A stretch of 64,000 bases of DNA from Brevundimonas terrae (GCF_011761985.1 NZ_JAASQT010000007.1:62001-126000); one strand, 5' to 3'; shown: positions 16,813 through 26,689, counted from the first letter of the stretch. The notes: generated from the sequence alone by a model not told the origin. Program-made: numbers and translations.

Positions 16813-17583
16813 ATGGAGCCTTACGCCACCGTCGATCAGGTCTGGGCCGGCGGGCTTTTGTTTGCCCGCCTCGGGGCCATTATCATGCTGCTGCCGGGGA
16901 TCGGCGAGGCCTATGTTCCGGCGCGGATCAGGCTGGCGCTGGCCTTGTTGCTGGCTATGGCGCTTTATCCGGTGGTGGGTCACACGCTTCCGGCCCTGCC
17001 GCCGACCACGGGCGGGATGGTGGGCTGGATCTTGCGCGAAGTGGCGACGGGGCTGGCCATCGGGGCCATCCTGCGCCTGTTCACCTCGGCCTTGATGACG
17101 GCGGGCGAGATCGTCTCGATGCAGACGACGCTGGGCTTTTCGCAGACGGCCAACCCGATGCAGGCGGCCCCCGGATCGACCCTGTCGGCATTCTTGGTGC
17201 TGTTGGGGGTGACGCTGATCTTTGCAACGGACACCCATCACCTGTTTATCGGGGCCATGGTGGGCTCCTATGAAATGATTGCCCCCGCCAAGCCTTTGGT
17301 GGCCGCCGATTTTTCGGAACTGGCGGTGCGTACCATGAGCCAGAGCTTCCTGTTGGGGGTCCAGTTGGCCGCGCCGGTTCTGGTGTTCGCGCTGGTGTTC
17401 AATCTGGCCTCGGGTCTGGTGGCGCGGGTGATGCCGTCGTTTCAGGTCTATTTTGCTGCCGCGCCGCTCAGTGTGCTTTTGGGCCTGTCGGTTTTTGCTT
17501 TGAGCCTTGGCGTATTGGGGACGGTCTTCATCGACCGTTATCGTGCCCTGATCCGCGTGTTCATGGGGGGCGCGCTTGGCTGA
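16813..17583 (+). CDS. fliR: Flagellar export protein FliR
   Basis: The 256-residue polytopic membrane protein has about six helices and the FliR pattern (FARLGAIIMLLPGIGEAYVPARIRL, GEIVSMQTTLGFSQTANP). It completes the export gate with FliP and FliQ. It begins 7 bases after fliQ and overlaps flhB by 8 bases, consistent with one operon. Confidence 0.95.
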   Translation: MEPYATVDQVWAGGLLFARLGAIIMLLPGIGEAYVPARIRLALALLLAMALYPVVGHTLPALPPTTGGMVGWILREVATGLAIGAILRLFTSALMTAGEIVSMQTTLGFSQTANPMQAAPGSTLSAFLVLLGVTLIFATDTHHLFIGAMVGSYEMIAPAKPLVAADFSELAVRTMSQSFLLGVQLAAPVLVFALVFNLASGLVARVMPSFQVYFAAAPLSVLLGLSVFALSLGVLGTVFIDRYRALIRVFMGGALG

Positions 17584-18652
17584 AGACGCCGACCAGGACT
17601 CTAAAACAGAAGAGGCCAGCCCCCGAAAACTTATGGATGCGCGCAAGAAGGGTGACTTTGCGCGTTCTCCCGATGTTGCCACCACGATGTCTCTGGCGGG
17701 GGCTGCGGCGGTACTGCTGCTGGGCGGTGCCTATTTCAGCCAGCAGATGGCGGCGGACCTGCTGCCCTATATTGCCCGCCCGCATTCGATGCTGGGCGGA
17801 CTGGAGGCAGGGGCCGGTGTCGAGATCGGCGTACATGCCCTGACCACGGCGGCTCCGTTCCTGATGGCCCTGATGTTGGCGGTGATTGTCGGCAGTGTGT
17901 TCGGTAATGTGGCCCAGTCTCAGGGCTTTATCCTGACGACCGAGAAGCTGAAGCCCAAGCTATCCACGCTCAGCCCCCTCAGCGGTTTCAAGCGCATTTT
18001 CGGGCCGGATGGTCTGGTCCAGTTCCTCAAGACCTTTATCAAGCTGGTGATTATCGGCGTCGTCTGCTGGATGGTGCTGAAGCCGCATGTGCGCGAGCTG
18101 GAAAACCTTGCGGCGATGAGCCCGATGGCCATCCTGCCGTTTGCGATGGATATCTGTATCCGCCTGTTTATCGCGGCACTGGTCTTCCTCAGCTTCACCG
18201 CAGGGGCCGACTATATCTGGCAGCGTATCCGCTTTGCCAAACGCATGCGGATGACCAAGCAGGAATCCAAGGACGACTTCAAACAGTCCGAAGGCGACCC
18301 GCACGTTAAAGCCAAGCTGCGCCAGCTTCGGATGCAGCGCAGCCGCCAGCGTATGATGCAGGCCGTGCCGACAGCGACCGTGATCGTCACCAACCCGACC
18401 CACTATTCGGTGGCTCTGCGCTATAATCCCGATGATGGTGATCCTGCGCCCGTCTGCGTGGCCAAGGGCGTGGATGCCGTCGCCCTGCGTATCCGCGAGG
18501 TGGCGAAGGAACACGATGTGGCTATTGTCGAGAATGTGCCGCTGGCGCGCGCTCTTTATGCGGTGGTCGAGGTGGACGAGATCATTCCGCGCGAACATTT
18601 TGAAGCCGCAGCCAAGGTAATCGGCTTTGTGATGCAGAAGAAGCGCCGCTAA
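17576..18652 (+). CDS. flhB: Flagellar export switch protein FlhB
   Basis: This is a 358-residue protein with the N-terminal signature (DSKTEEASPRKLMDARKKG), four membrane helices (about 37-210), and a cytoplasmic domain with the NPTH autocleavage site (around residue 270). Cleavage at NPTH switches export from rod/hook to filament substrates. The start appears to be TTG at 17576, inside the end of fliR and preceded by a G-rich ribosome site, implying translational coupling. It is the last flagellar gene of this operon before a small lipoprotein and cckA. Confidence 0.95.
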   Translation: MAEDADQDSKTEEASPRKLMDARKKGDFARSPDVATTMSLAGAAAVLLLGGAYFSQQMAADLLPYIARPHSMLGGLEAGAGVEIGVHALTTAAPFLMALMLAVIVGSVFGNVAQSQGFILTTEKLKPKLSTLSPLSGFKRIFGPDGLVQFLKTFIKLVIIGVVCWMVLKPHVRELENLAAMSPMAILPFAMDICIRLFIAALVFLSFTAGADYIWQRIRFAKRMRMTKQESKDDFKQSEGDPHVKAKLRQLRMQRSRQRMMQAVPTATVIVTNPTHYSVALRYNPDDGDPAPVCVAKGVDAVALRIREVAKEHDVAIVENVPLARALYAVVEVDEIIPREHFEAAAKVIGFVMQKKRR

Positions 18653-18668
18653 TCGTGAGGATGCATTT

Positions 18669-18947
18669 ATGCGTGTGACCAAGTTGACAGGGGTTCTGGC
18701 GAGCGGCCTGTTTTTGACCGGCTGCGCCTCGGTATCGATCTCGCCAGCGCCTGTAGAGAGTGAAGCGCTTGGTCAGGTGCAATATCTGGCCACAACCAAG
18801 CATTTCTCCAATGATCCGTCCCGTGCGGAAGCGCGCATGAAATCGGCGGCTGCAAAACATTGCGCCAAAGAGAATACAGGCGCTCCTGTGGCGAATGAAT
18901 CCTATGGTTTGATGGGCAACTGGTTCATGCTTTTCAGCTGCCAGTGA
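18669..18947 (+). CDS. Small lipoprotein between flhB and cckA
   Basis: The 92-residue precursor has a lipobox LTGC (Cys about 19), giving a mature peptide of about 74 residues with two further Cys (KHCAKE and the penultimate residue). I do not recognise a family. It starts 16 bases after flhB in the same direction, so it may be co-transcribed with the flagellar export genes. A GAGGATGC segment could be its ribosome site. Confidence 0.7.
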   Translation: MRVTKLTGVLASGLFLTGCASVSISPAPVESEALGQVQYLATTKHFSNDPSRAEARMKSAAAKHCAKENTGAPVANESYGLMGNWFMLFSCQ

Positions 18948-19045
18948 TGGCGATCGCAGATGGGCTGCGTCCTGCAACGGGACAGGATAGAGTTAAGTTT
19001 CGTTCTTTAGACTGACCTCGAATGATTCGCTGAAGGCGACGCGAG

Positions 19046-21118
19046 ATGACTGTTTCCACACCTCAGGACCGGCTCCGAAACAAGGGCGTTCGCACGTCGC
19101 GTCTGGACCCGCTGTTGTTATTGATGGCGGTGGGATTTGCTCTGGTTGTGGCGGCCATTGCCTTCCCGGCCTTCCGTATCAATGCGTGGGGTGCGCCCAG
19201 CTTGATATTGGTGCTGACGGCGGGGGTTATTGCGACAATGGGGCTGCTGGTGTTCGGGCGGGGCGAGGCGCGCCGCCCTCTGGGCGATACCGCAGTGGAC
19301 ATGCTGGATGCCATGGCCGAACCGGCGGCTCTGGTTTGGGAATCCGGTCAGGTGCTGGCCTATAATGCGGCATGGGCCGAAGAAAATGGCGACCTGATCC
19401 ACCTGCCGCGCGGCAAGTCGGGGCGGGCGCTGTATATGGCCTTTGCGCAGGCGCGCGAGGGCGATCAGGGCCGCGCTATCGTCCAGATTGGCGAGCGCGA
19501 AAAAGAAGTTCTGATCGGTCTGGCCGGACAGGGACGTTTTCTGGTGCGGGCGGCACCGGATGCTGTGCTGCCGATTTCACCCGAGCCACGTCAGAATTCG
19601 CCGGTGGCAACCGCATCCGGTGAAGCGCGGGCCATGGCGGCGGGTGCGCCGTTCGGCTCGGGTATGATTGCGGGCGATGATCTGTTTGCCGGTCGCGTGA
19701 CAGATGCCAATGCGGCCCTGTCGCTTTTGACCGGCCCTGCGGCATCGGGCGATGCGGCCTTTGGTCATTTGTTTGATGTTGGCGGTCTGGTCGAGGCGCG
19801 TGCCAAGCTGGAAGCGGGTTCGTCTGGCCCCATTGAACTGGTGGCCCGAGCCCATCCCGACCGCAGTCTGCACCTTTATGTTGCGCCCGAAGGCGATGCC
19901 CGCCGTGTCTGGCTGTTCGATGTGACCGGCCAGAAGTCGATGGAGCTGCAACTGTCGCAAGCCCAGAAAATGCAGGCGGTCGGCCAGCTTGCGGGCGGTG
20001 TGGCACACGACTTCAACAACCTGCTGACGGCGATCCAGCTTCAACTTTCGGGCCTTCTGGAGCGCCATTCGGTCGGTGATCCATCCTATGAGGGACTGAA
20101 CGAAATCCGCCAGACGGCCATTCGTGCGGCCGATCTGGTACGCAAGCTTCTGGCCTTCTCGCGCAAGTCCACGGTTCGCCGCGAGCGTCTGGACCTTGGC
20201 GAACTGGTGGGCGAGTTCGCCGTCCTGCTGCGTCGTCTGCTGCGCGAGGATGTGCGGCTGGAAACCGATTACGGGCGCGACCTGCCTCTGGTGCTGGCCG
20301 ACAAGAGCCAGTTGGAGACGGCGGTGATGAACCTTGCCGTCAATGCGCGTGATGCTATGCGCGGCGTGGTCGAGCCGGGAGCAGGGGTGGTGACGATCCG
20401 CACGCGCCACCTGACCCGTACCCTCGCCCGCGAACTGGGCTGGCGCGATGCCCCCGACAGCGTTGCCCTGATCGAGGTGGCCGATAGCGGTCCGGGTGTG
20501 CCGGTTGAACTGCTGGACAAGATTTTCGAGCCCTTCTTTACGACCAAGGCCGTCAACGAAGGCACCGGCATGGGGCTGGCGACCGTTTACGGCATCGTCC
20601 AGCAGGCGGGCGGCCATATCAATGTCGCCAATATCGAAGGCGCGGGTGCGGCCTTCCGCATCTTCCTGCCCGCTGCCTCGGCCGAGGAACTGGTCGAGGT
20701 TCCGGTGGTGGAGAAAGTGGTCAAGGCCCCGCGCGACCTTTCGGGTGCAGGGCGTATCCTGTTCGTGGAAGACGAGGCGGCGGTGCGCGGTATTGCTGCG
20801 CGTCTGTTGCGCCAGCGCGGTTACGAGGTGATCGAGGCCGCCGACGGCGAGGAGGCTCTGGTTCTGGCCGAGGAATGGGCGGGCCAGATCGATATGCTGA
20901 TTTCCGACGTCATCATGCCGGGGCTGGACGGGCCGTCGCTGCTACGTAAGGCGCGCCAGTATATTGGCGATGTGCCGGTGCTGTTTATCTCGGGCTATGC
21001 CGAGAGCGATTTCTCGGACCTGCTACAGGACGAGATCGGGGTGAGCTTCCTGCCCAAGCCGCTGGACATCAAAACCCTGGCCGAGCGCGTGAAGCAGGAA
21101 CTGCACGCAGAGGCCTGA
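19046..21118 (+). CDS. cckA: Cell-cycle hybrid histidine kinase CckA
   Basis: The 690-residue protein has two N-terminal membrane helices (about 21-43 and 51-69) and PAS-like sensing regions (about 85-300). A HisKA domain carries VAHDFNNLL with His321. The ATP-binding domain has [17 protein letters not shown] and [13 protein letters not shown]-terminal receiver (about 565-690) has Asp621 in ISDVIMPG. Length, site positions and location after flhB match CckA of Caulobacter, which passes phosphate through ChpT to CtrA and CpdR. A GATTC site lies 18 bases before the start. Confidence 0.92.
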   Translation: MTVSTPQDRLRNKGVRTSRLDPLLLLMAVGFALVVAAIAFPAFRINAWGAPSLILVLTAGVIATMGLLVFGRGEARRPLGDTAVDMLDAMAEPAALVWESGQVLAYNAAWAEENGDLIHLPRGKSGRALYMAFAQAREGDQGRAIVQIGEREKEVLIGLAGQGRFLVRAAPDAVLPISPEPRQNSPVATASGEARAMAAGAPFGSGMIAGDDLFAGRVTDANAALSLLTGPAASGDAAFGHLFDVGGLVEARAKLEAGSSGPIELVARAHPDRSLHLYVAPEGDARRVWLFDVTGQKSMELQLSQAQKMQAVGQLAGGVAHDFNNLLTAIQLQLSGLLERHSVGDPSYEGLNEIRQTAIRAADLVRKLLAFSRKSTVRRERLDLGELVGEFAVLLRRLLREDVRLETDYGRDLPLVLADKSQLETAVMNLAVNARDAMRGVVEPGAGVVTIRTRHLTRTLARELGWRDAPDSVALIEVADSGPGVPVELLDKIFEPFFTTKAVNEGTGMGLATVYGIVQQAGGHINVANIEGAGAAFRIFLPAASAEELVEVPVVEKVVKAPRDLSGAGRILFVEDEAAVRGIAARLLRQRGYEVIEAADGEEALVLAEEWAGQIDMLISDVIMPGLDGPSLLRKARQYIGDVPVLFISGYAESDFSDLLQDEIGVSFLPKPLDIKTLAERVKQELHAEA

Positions 21119-21276
21119 TCGGCCCGATAGAAATCAACGCGGTTTTCCGTGCAGGCGTTCCCCTGTGCGGAAAAATCGACGAAATAAGCGCTAATTCAAG
21201 AAACGGGCTTGGGTTCAGGATTTGCGGCCTTAGATAGAGGTCAGGAATCAGAACTCACGCTGCAAGGAGCTTTCTC

Positions 21277-21888
21277 ATGGCCTTCACTCTTCCGCCGCTG
21301 CCGTATGCCCATAACGGTCTCGAGCCGGTCATCGACGCCAACACGATGTCGTTCCACTACGACAAGCACCACCAGACCTATGTCGATAACCTGAACAAGG
21401 CCGTCGAAGCCGCAGGTGTTGCCGGTCAGTCCTATGAAGAACTGTTCGCCAAGATGTCGACCCTGCCGGTTGCGATCCGCAACAATTCGGGCGGCGTCTG
21501 GAACCACACCTTCTTCTGGAACGGCATGGCTCCGGTCGGTCAGGGCGGCGAGCCGTCGGCTGAACTGGCTGCGGCTATCGACGCCGACCTCGGCGGTATG
21601 GAAGCCTTCAAGGAAGCCTTCAACAATGCAGGTCTGGGCCGTTTCGGTTCGGGCTGGGCATGGCTGATCGTACAGGACGGCAAGCTCAAGATCGTCTCGA
21701 CGCCGAACCAGGACAACCCGCTGATGGACATCGCCGAAGACAAGGGCGCACCTCTGCTGGTCGCCGACGTCTGGGAGCATGCCTATTACCTGCAATACCA
21801 GAACCGTCGCGCCGAGTTCCTGAAGGCCTTCTGGACCATCGTGAATTGGAACAAGGTCAACGAACTGTATGCAGCCGCCAAGGCCTGA
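21277..21888 (+). CDS. sodB: Superoxide dismutase [Fe]
   Basis: The 203-residue enzyme has the family segments FHYDKHHQTYVDNLN (metal ligand His27), WNHTFFWNGM (His77) and DVWEHAYYLQYQNRR (Asp and His ligands). The LPPLPYAHNGLEP start and overall length fit the iron-type cytoplasmic enzyme, though the Fe/Mn choice is by similarity. It has a clear AAGGAG ribosome site and its own terminator. Confidence 0.95.
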   Translation: MAFTLPPLPYAHNGLEPVIDANTMSFHYDKHHQTYVDNLNKAVEAAGVAGQSYEELFAKMSTLPVAIRNNSGGVWNHTFFWNGMAPVGQGGEPSAELAAAIDADLGGMEAFKEAFNNAGLGRFGSGWAWLIVQDGKLKIVSTPNQDNPLMDIAEDKGAPLLVADVWEHAYYLQYQNRRAEFLKAFWTIVNWNKVNELYAAAKA

Positions 21889-21927
21889 ATATAGGTTTGT
21901 GATCCTGTTGGGAGCACAATGAGTAGT

Positions 21928-21960
21928 AAAAGGGTCGGGGGTTTCTCCGGCCCTTTTTTA
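21928..21960 (+). terminator. Rho-independent terminator after sodB
   Basis: Stem AAAGGGTCGG/CCGGCCCTTT (one T-G pair) with a loop of about 8 bases is followed by TTT. Confidence 0.85.
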
Positions 21961-21975
21961 ATTTAAAATGTTTTT

Positions 21976-21983
21976 TTAACCAT
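21976..21983 (+). promoter_or_regulatory. TTAACCAT half-site upstream of the MHYT gene
   Basis: TTAACCAT lies after a T run 67 bases before the MHYT-GGDEF-EAL start. It equals the strong half of the CtrA motif seen at fliQ, but the matching second half is missing. Confidence 0.35.
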
Positions 21984-22049
21984 ACGCATTTGCCGGACGG
22001 TTAGAAGCGACCCCTACGAGGGGGGCGTGATTGTAACCTGAGGCGTAGA

Positions 22050-24401
22050 ATGCGCGTTGTAACGTGTTTGGTGGAAGACCACAGTCTTCTGCTCGTGGGG
22101 TTGGCTGCGGCTGTGTGTGTGATCGGGTCGGTCATCACCATGAACCTGTTCAAAAAGATGCGTTCGAGCCGGGGTGTGAGCCATGTGACATGGCTGTTCA
22201 TGGGCGGCGCGGCCGGTGGTGCCTCGATCTGGTGCACGCACTTTATCGCCATGCTGGCCTGGCGCCCCGAAGTCATCAGCACCTATGAGCCGGTTTTGAC
22301 CGCGACATCTCTGGGCGTTGCGATTGTGGGATGTGCCATCGCCATGATGGTGGGGGCGGCCAAATACGAAACCGCGCCATTACTGGGCGGAACGATCTTC
22401 GGCATCAGTGTTTCGGCCATGCACTATACGGGCATGATGGGGCTGCGGACCCATGCCGTCCTGCACTTTGACTCCATCTATGTCGTTGTCTCGATCCTGC
22501 TGGCGGCGGTTCTGGGCATGGGGGCCTATATTCTGGCGGCCAATACGGGCCTGCGCCGCCGGATGCTGTGGTCCAGTATTGTGATGGTACTGGCCATTGT
22601 CAGCCTGCACTTTACCGGCATGGCGGCTGTTGTGGTCGTGCCGATCGGTGGCGTCCCGAACTATGAGGGCGTCAATGATACCCTGATGGCGTTTGGCGTA
22701 GCCGGTGTGGCCCTGTTGCTGCTGGGCTCGGCGCTGGCCTCTTATGTGTTGCAGGAACAGGCACAGGGCCGTGAACGCCGTCGCCTGAAGTCGCTGCTGG
22801 AGAGCAGTGTCGATGGCATGGTGGTGGAAGGCCCCAACGGCATCATGATGTTCAATCAGGCCTTTGCCGAACTCAGTGGTGTGGCCGCCGAGACGCTGCG
22901 CCATTCCAGTATCAGCCGCTGGATCGAAGACGCCCAGTCCATGTCGGACCAGACCGTGGTGCAAAGCCAGATGCGGGCTGATGATGGCGAGATGATCCCT
23001 GTCGAAGTCGCCGTACGGACCGATCATGGCGATGCGGGCGAAGACCTGCGCCTGTTCTCGGTGCGCGATCTGCGTCGTCGTCTGGAACAGGAACGCCGCA
23101 TATCCTTCCTCGCCCGCAATGACAGCCTGACAGGCTTGCCGAACCGCGCCTCCTTCCTCGAAAAGCTGGAACGGATGGCGCAACTGCACCCGCAAGCGCC
23201 CGGTTTTGCCCTGCTGGCGATTGATCTGGACCGCTTCAAGGAGGTCAATGACCTGTATGGTCACGGGGTCGGCGACCAGTTGCTGGTCCATATTGCCGGC
23301 CAGATGAAAGCGGCGATCCGCAACGGCGAGTTTGTGGCGCGGTTGGGCGGCGACGAGTTTGTGGCCATCCTGCCTTTGAACGATGCTTCGAAACTGCGGG
23401 AGGAAGCGGTTGCCGCAGCGGTGCGGCTGCGCGATGCCATGGTCGTACCGATGATGGGCGAGCACACGGAAATGAGCTGTGGCGCGTCTGTCGGTGTCGC
23501 CCTGTGGCCGCAGGATGCCGACGAGACATCCATCCTGATCAATAATGCCGATCTGGCCATGTATCGGGCCAAGGGTTCTCTAAGCGAGGATATCTGTTTT
23601 TACGAGAAGACCATGGACGAGGCTGTGCGCCAGCGCCGCCGCGTCACACAGGGCCTGCGCGATGCGCTCGAAAACGAAGAGTTCGAGCTGTACTACCAGC
23701 CGCAGGTTTCTGTCGGGAATAACGAGATCACCGGCTATGAGGCCTTGCTGCGTTGGCGCCAGAAGGACGGCAGCTTTATCTCGCCCGCAGAGTTTATTCC
23801 GGTGGCCGAGGATACCGGCCTGATCCTGCCGATCGGGGAATGGGTGCTGCGCCGCGCCTGTGAAGAGGCCAAGCACTGGGACAAGCCGCTGCGTCTGGCT
23901 GTGAACCTTTCGCCGGTACAGCTGGGCCATACGGACCTGCCGCGTCTGGTCCATCAGATCCTGATCGATACAGGCTTTGCGCCCGCGCGACTGGAGCTGG
24001 AAATCACCGAAACGGCCATGATTACCGACATGGCCCGATCGACCTTTATCCTGCGCCAGTTGAAAGCGCTGGGCGTGTCGATTGCCATGGATGATTTCGG
24101 TACCGGCTATTCGTCCCTGTCGACCTTGCGGGCCTTCCCGTTCGACAAGATCAAGCTGGATCGGGCGTTTATGGGCGAACTGGCAGATAACACCCAGTCA
24201 CGGGCGATTATCCGCGCCGTGTTGTCTCTGGGCGAAAGTCTGAGCATTCCGGTTCTGGCCGAAGGTGTGGAAACCGTAGACCAGCTCAACTTCTTGAGGG
24301 AGCAGGGGTGTGACGAGGTTCAGGGCTATCTGCTGGGGCGGCCGAACCGCAGGGCGCTGCCCCTGTCGCAGGAAAGCGTAGAGATTGCCAAGGCCAGTTA
24401 G
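22050..24401 (+). CDS. MHYT-PAS-GGDEF-EAL cyclic di-GMP protein
   Basis: This 783-residue protein begins with seven membrane helices carrying MHYT-domain motifs (THFIAML, MHYTGMMG, LHFTGMAA; about 10-235), proposed to bind copper and sense a diatomic gas. A PAS domain (about 247-350), a GGDEF domain with intact RLGGDEF (about 365-525) and an EAL domain with YEALLRW, EITET and DDFGTGYS (about 540-775) follow. Both catalytic motifs are intact, so it may make or degrade cyclic di-GMP depending on signal. It is alone between sodB and a DUF2239 gene. Confidence 0.93.
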   Translation: MRVVTCLVEDHSLLLVGLAAAVCVIGSVITMNLFKKMRSSRGVSHVTWLFMGGAAGGASIWCTHFIAMLAWRPEVISTYEPVLTATSLGVAIVGCAIAMMVGAAKYETAPLLGGTIFGISVSAMHYTGMMGLRTHAVLHFDSIYVVVSILLAAVLGMGAYILAANTGLRRRMLWSSIVMVLAIVSLHFTGMAAVVVVPIGGVPNYEGVNDTLMAFGVAGVALLLLGSALASYVLQEQAQGRERRRLKSLLESSVDGMVVEGPNGIMMFNQAFAELSGVAAETLRHSSISRWIEDAQSMSDQTVVQSQMRADDGEMIPVEVAVRTDHGDAGEDLRLFSVRDLRRRLEQERRISFLARNDSLTGLPNRASFLEKLERMAQLHPQAPGFALLAIDLDRFKEVNDLYGHGVGDQLLVHIAGQMKAAIRNGEFVARLGGDEFVAILPLNDASKLREEAVAAAVRLRDAMVVPMMGEHTEMSCGASVGVALWPQDADETSILINNADLAMYRAKGSLSEDICFYEKTMDEAVRQRRRVTQGLRDALENEEFELYYQPQVSVGNNEITGYEALLRWRQKDGSFISPAEFIPVAEDTGLILPIGEWVLRRACEEAKHWDKPLRLAVNLSPVQLGHTDLPRLVHQILIDTGFAPARLELEITETAMITDMARSTFILRQLKALGVSIAMDDFGTGYSSLSTLRAFPFDKIKLDRAFMGELADNTQSRAIIRAVLSLGESLSIPVLAEGVETVDQLNFLREQGCDEVQGYLLGRPNRRALPLSQESVEIAKAS

Positions 24402-24405
24402 GCCG

Positions 24406-24437
24406 AAGAGGGGCCGGTTATCCGGCCTCTTTTTTTG
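24406..24437 (+). terminator. Rho-independent terminator after the MHYT gene
   Basis: Hairpin AGAGGGGCCGG-TTAT-CCGGCCTCT is followed by seven T; one G bulges in the left arm. Confidence 0.88.
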
Positions 24438-24499
24438 TCCGGCACTTTAATTTTATCCGGATGATTTACAGGCTTTAATTATACCCGTATATAAATGCC

Positions 24500-25102
24500 A
24501 TGTCACAGGAAAACACACCCTCCCATGTCGCGGCATTTGCCGGATCGAACCTGATTGCAGCGGGGCCGCTGGCGCATGTTGCGCTGCATGTTCACGCGCA
24601 GGCGGCCACAGATTGCCCCGTACTGGTCTTCAGCGATGAGACCGGCCGTGTGGTCGATCTGGATCTACGCGGCACGCGCGAGGACGTGGCGCAGCGCTAT
24701 GCAGAGGCGACCCAACCGCAAGAGGTCACGCCACAAGAGGCTCCAAAAGGACGCGGGCGGCCCAAATTGGGCGTCGTCCCGCGCGAGATCACCTTGCTGC
24801 CAAGGCACTGGGAATGGCTGGCCAGCCAGCAGGGCGGGGCCTCGCAAACGCTCCGCCGATTGGTGGACGAGGCCCGCAAGGCGGACGGCGGACGCACGCA
24901 GGCCAAGGCGGCGCAGGAGCGAACCTATCGCTTCGTGACCGCGCTGGCCGGAGATCTGCCCGATTACGAAGAAGCGGTGCGGGCGCTGTTTGCATCGGAT
25001 AGGGCGGCACTGGACCGGCACATGCAGGCCTGGCCCGCAGATGTCCGGCAATATGCCCTGCGGTTGCTCGGTGAAAACGCCGCGAACGACCGTAAAGATT
25101 GA
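24500..25102 (+). CDS. DUF2239 family protein
   Basis: The 200-residue protein has the DUF2239 signature: an N-terminal beta-rich half, a GRPKLGVVPREITLLPRHWEWL core (about 86-112), and a helical C-terminal half with HMQAWPADVRQYALRL. GRPKLGV resembles an AT-hook-like turn. The family is widespread in proteobacteria and its function is unknown. There is no signal peptide, so it is cytoplasmic. Confidence 0.88.
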   Translation: MSQENTPSHVAAFAGSNLIAAGPLAHVALHVHAQAATDCPVLVFSDETGRVVDLDLRGTREDVAQRYAEATQPQEVTPQEAPKGRGRPKLGVVPREITLLPRHWEWLASQQGGASQTLRRLVDEARKADGGRTQAKAAQERTYRFVTALAGDLPDYEEAVRALFASDRAALDRHMQAWPADVRQYALRLLGENAANDRKD

Positions 25103-25114
25103 CTCTGGAGGGCA

Positions 25115-25138
25115 GGGGCGCGATAAGCGCGCCCTTCA
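25115..25138 (+). terminator. Possible terminator after the DUF2239 gene
   Basis: A 7-bp stem GGGCGCG/CGCGCCC with loop ATAAG has only a short T tail. Confidence 0.4.
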
Positions 25139-25251
25139 CATCTCGGGTTTGCGCCCGAGGTGGGTTTATACACGGACGATGCGTGAACCGCCGTTGAGAT
25201 AGTCTTTCCAATAGGGGAGGGACCGGGCCGCGTCATATAAGAGAGTAGACT

Positions 25252-25869
25252 ATGTCCAAGCGTCATAGCGCCAAGTACAAACTCGATCGTGCCATGGGTG
25301 AAAACCTGTGGGGCCGCGCCAAGTCGCCGGTCAACAAGCGTTCGTACGGCCCGGGCCAGCACGGCCAGCGTCGTAAGTCGAAGGTTTCGGACTTCGGTCT
25401 GCAACTGAAGGCCAAGCAAAAGCTCAAGGGCTACTACGGCAACATCACTGAGAAGCAATTCGCAGCGACCTACGCCGAAGCAGACCGCCGCAAGGGCAAC
25501 ACCTCGGAAAACCTCATTGGTCTGCTGGAATCGCGTCTGGACGCTATCGTCTACCGCGCCAAGTTCGTGCCGACCGTTTGGGCTGCCCGTCAGTTCGTCT
25601 CGCACGGCCACGTCACCGTCAACGGCAAGAAGGTCGATATCGCTTCTTACCGCGTGAAGACCGGCGACGTTGTCGAGATCAAAGAAAAGTCGCGCAACAT
25701 GGCTCTGGTGCTTGAAGCACTGCAGTCGGGTGAACGCGACGTTCCGGATTACCTGGAACAAGCTGATCGCGGTTTCTCGGTACGCTACGTGCGCGTGCCG
25801 GAACTGGCCGACGTTCCGTACCCGGTTAAGATGGAACCGAACCTGATCGTCGAATACTACTCGTCGTAA
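25252..25869 (+). CDS. rpsD: 30S ribosomal protein S4
   Basis: The 205-residue protein starts [22 protein letters not shown] and carries the S4 RNA-binding domain (about 93-155, [35 protein letters not shown]). It nucleates 16S rRNA folding. The zinc-ligand Cys residues of some S4 proteins are absent, as expected for alphaproteobacteria. It is a lone gene here, flanked by its own hairpins downstream. Confidence 0.97.
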   Translation: MSKRHSAKYKLDRAMGENLWGRAKSPVNKRSYGPGQHGQRRKSKVSDFGLQLKAKQKLKGYYGNITEKQFAATYAEADRRKGNTSENLIGLLESRLDAIVYRAKFVPTVWAARQFVSHGHVTVNGKKVDIASYRVKTGDVVEIKEKSRNMALVLEALQSGERDVPDYLEQADRGFSVRYVRVPELADVPYPVKMEPNLIVEYYSS

Positions 25870-25876
25870 GGTCGGT

Positions 25877-25897
25877 ATTGTCCGTTCTGCGGACAAT
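25877..25897 (+). repeat. Perfect inverted repeat after rpsD
   Basis: ATTGTCCG-TTCTG-CGGACAAT forms an 8-bp stem 8 bases after the rpsD stop and 11 bases ahead of the true terminator. With no T run it may protect the mRNA 3' end rather than terminate. Confidence 0.5.
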
Positions 25898-25907
25898 CAT
25901 CGGATCG

Positions 25908-25940
25908 AAAGAGGCCTCGTCTCGACGGGGCCTCTTTTAT
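25908..25940 (+). terminator. Rho-independent terminator after rpsD
   Basis: AAAGAGGCC and GGCCTCTTT pair, with an inner CGT/ACG pairing around CTCG, followed by TTTTATTTT. Confidence 0.9.
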
Positions 25941-26020
25941 TTTAAAGAACAATGTTTCTATTTCGTGCGAAACGCGGCATGTTTCGAACGGGGAACGGCT
26001 TTGATGTCAGGAGGGGTAAA

Positions 26021-26437
26021 ATGAACAATCTTGATGCCCGCCTGAATAAAGGCATGACGGGGCTGCTGCTGTCCGGCGTAATGTTGCTGGCGGGGGCTTG
26101 TGTGTCCCATACCTCTGCGCCGCCCATGCTGACGTCCGAGCAACCGGGTGTGCTTGAGCCTATCTATGCGGCGGCTGTCGCGGGCGATGTGGCGGTTGTG
26201 CGTGTGTCCAGCAATGGCTGCACCACCAAGGCCGACCTGCACCCGTATCTGGCCCGCGCCGGTGGTGTCACGGTGATGACCGTGCGCCGTGTGGGCAATG
26301 ATGATTGCCAAACCCCGAGCGAAGAAGGTCTGGAGCTTTACTGGACCTTCGAGGAACTGGGCGTCCCCGCCGGAACTCTGGTGAGCGTCAGTAATCCGTT
26401 CCCGAACCGCGACGACGATTCCGAAACCGGCCAATAG
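26021..26437 (+). CDS. Lipoprotein, first of a related trio
   Basis: This is 138 residues from the ATG at 26021, which has a strong GGAGGGG ribosome site. Lipobox LAGAC (Cys about 27). The mature part has two Cys (NGCTTK and DDCQTP) that could form a disulfide, then LELYWTFEELGVPAGTLVSVSNPF. The same pattern recurs in the lipoprotein at 26690-27070, so I read them as paralogues. Family and role are unknown; it probably sits in the outer membrane. Confidence 0.75.
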   Translation: MNNLDARLNKGMTGLLLSGVMLLAGACVSHTSAPPMLTSEQPGVLEPIYAAAVAGDVAVVRVSSNGCTTKADLHPYLARAGGVTVMTVRRVGNDDCQTPSEEGLELYWTFEELGVPAGTLVSVSNPFPNRDDDSETGQ

Positions 26438-26547
26438 AGCCGCGTTGCGCACCGCATAAGTCTGACCAAAAATTCACGTGATCCGTGAAGGCGATACGAC
26501 GATAAAGCTGCACCTTTATTGTTTTACTGCCTCATCGGAGAAGCTGC

Positions 26548-26688
26548 ATGCGCCGTCTTGTTATCGGGTTTGTTACTCTGGCCATCACGGCACCCCTGCT
26601 GTCGGGCTGCATCATCATTGCCACCGACAAGCCGACCACCCGCGTCATCCATTCCAGCGCACCGGCCTCTTCGGCCGATAAGAACTGA
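26548..26688 (+). CDS. 46-residue mini-lipoprotein
   Basis: A GGAG ribosome site is followed by an ATG and 46 codons with a Lys/Arg start, hydrophobic core and lipobox LLSGC (Cys 21), ending at TGA 26686-26688. The mature part would be only 26 residues. Its segment GCIIIATDKPTTR closely parallels GCVILANDESETTR at the N-terminus of the next gene, so it looks like a shortened copy lacking the folded domain. The next ATG is one base after its stop, implying translational coupling. Confidence 0.65.
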   Translation: MRRLVIGFVTLAITAPLLSGCIIIATDKPTTRVIHSSAPASSADKN

Positions 26689-26689
26689 T

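Noticed and set aside
21143..21174. Imperfect inverted repeat TTTTCCG...CGGAAAA after cckA as a terminator
   Set aside because: Mispaired middle and no T run on the coding strand.
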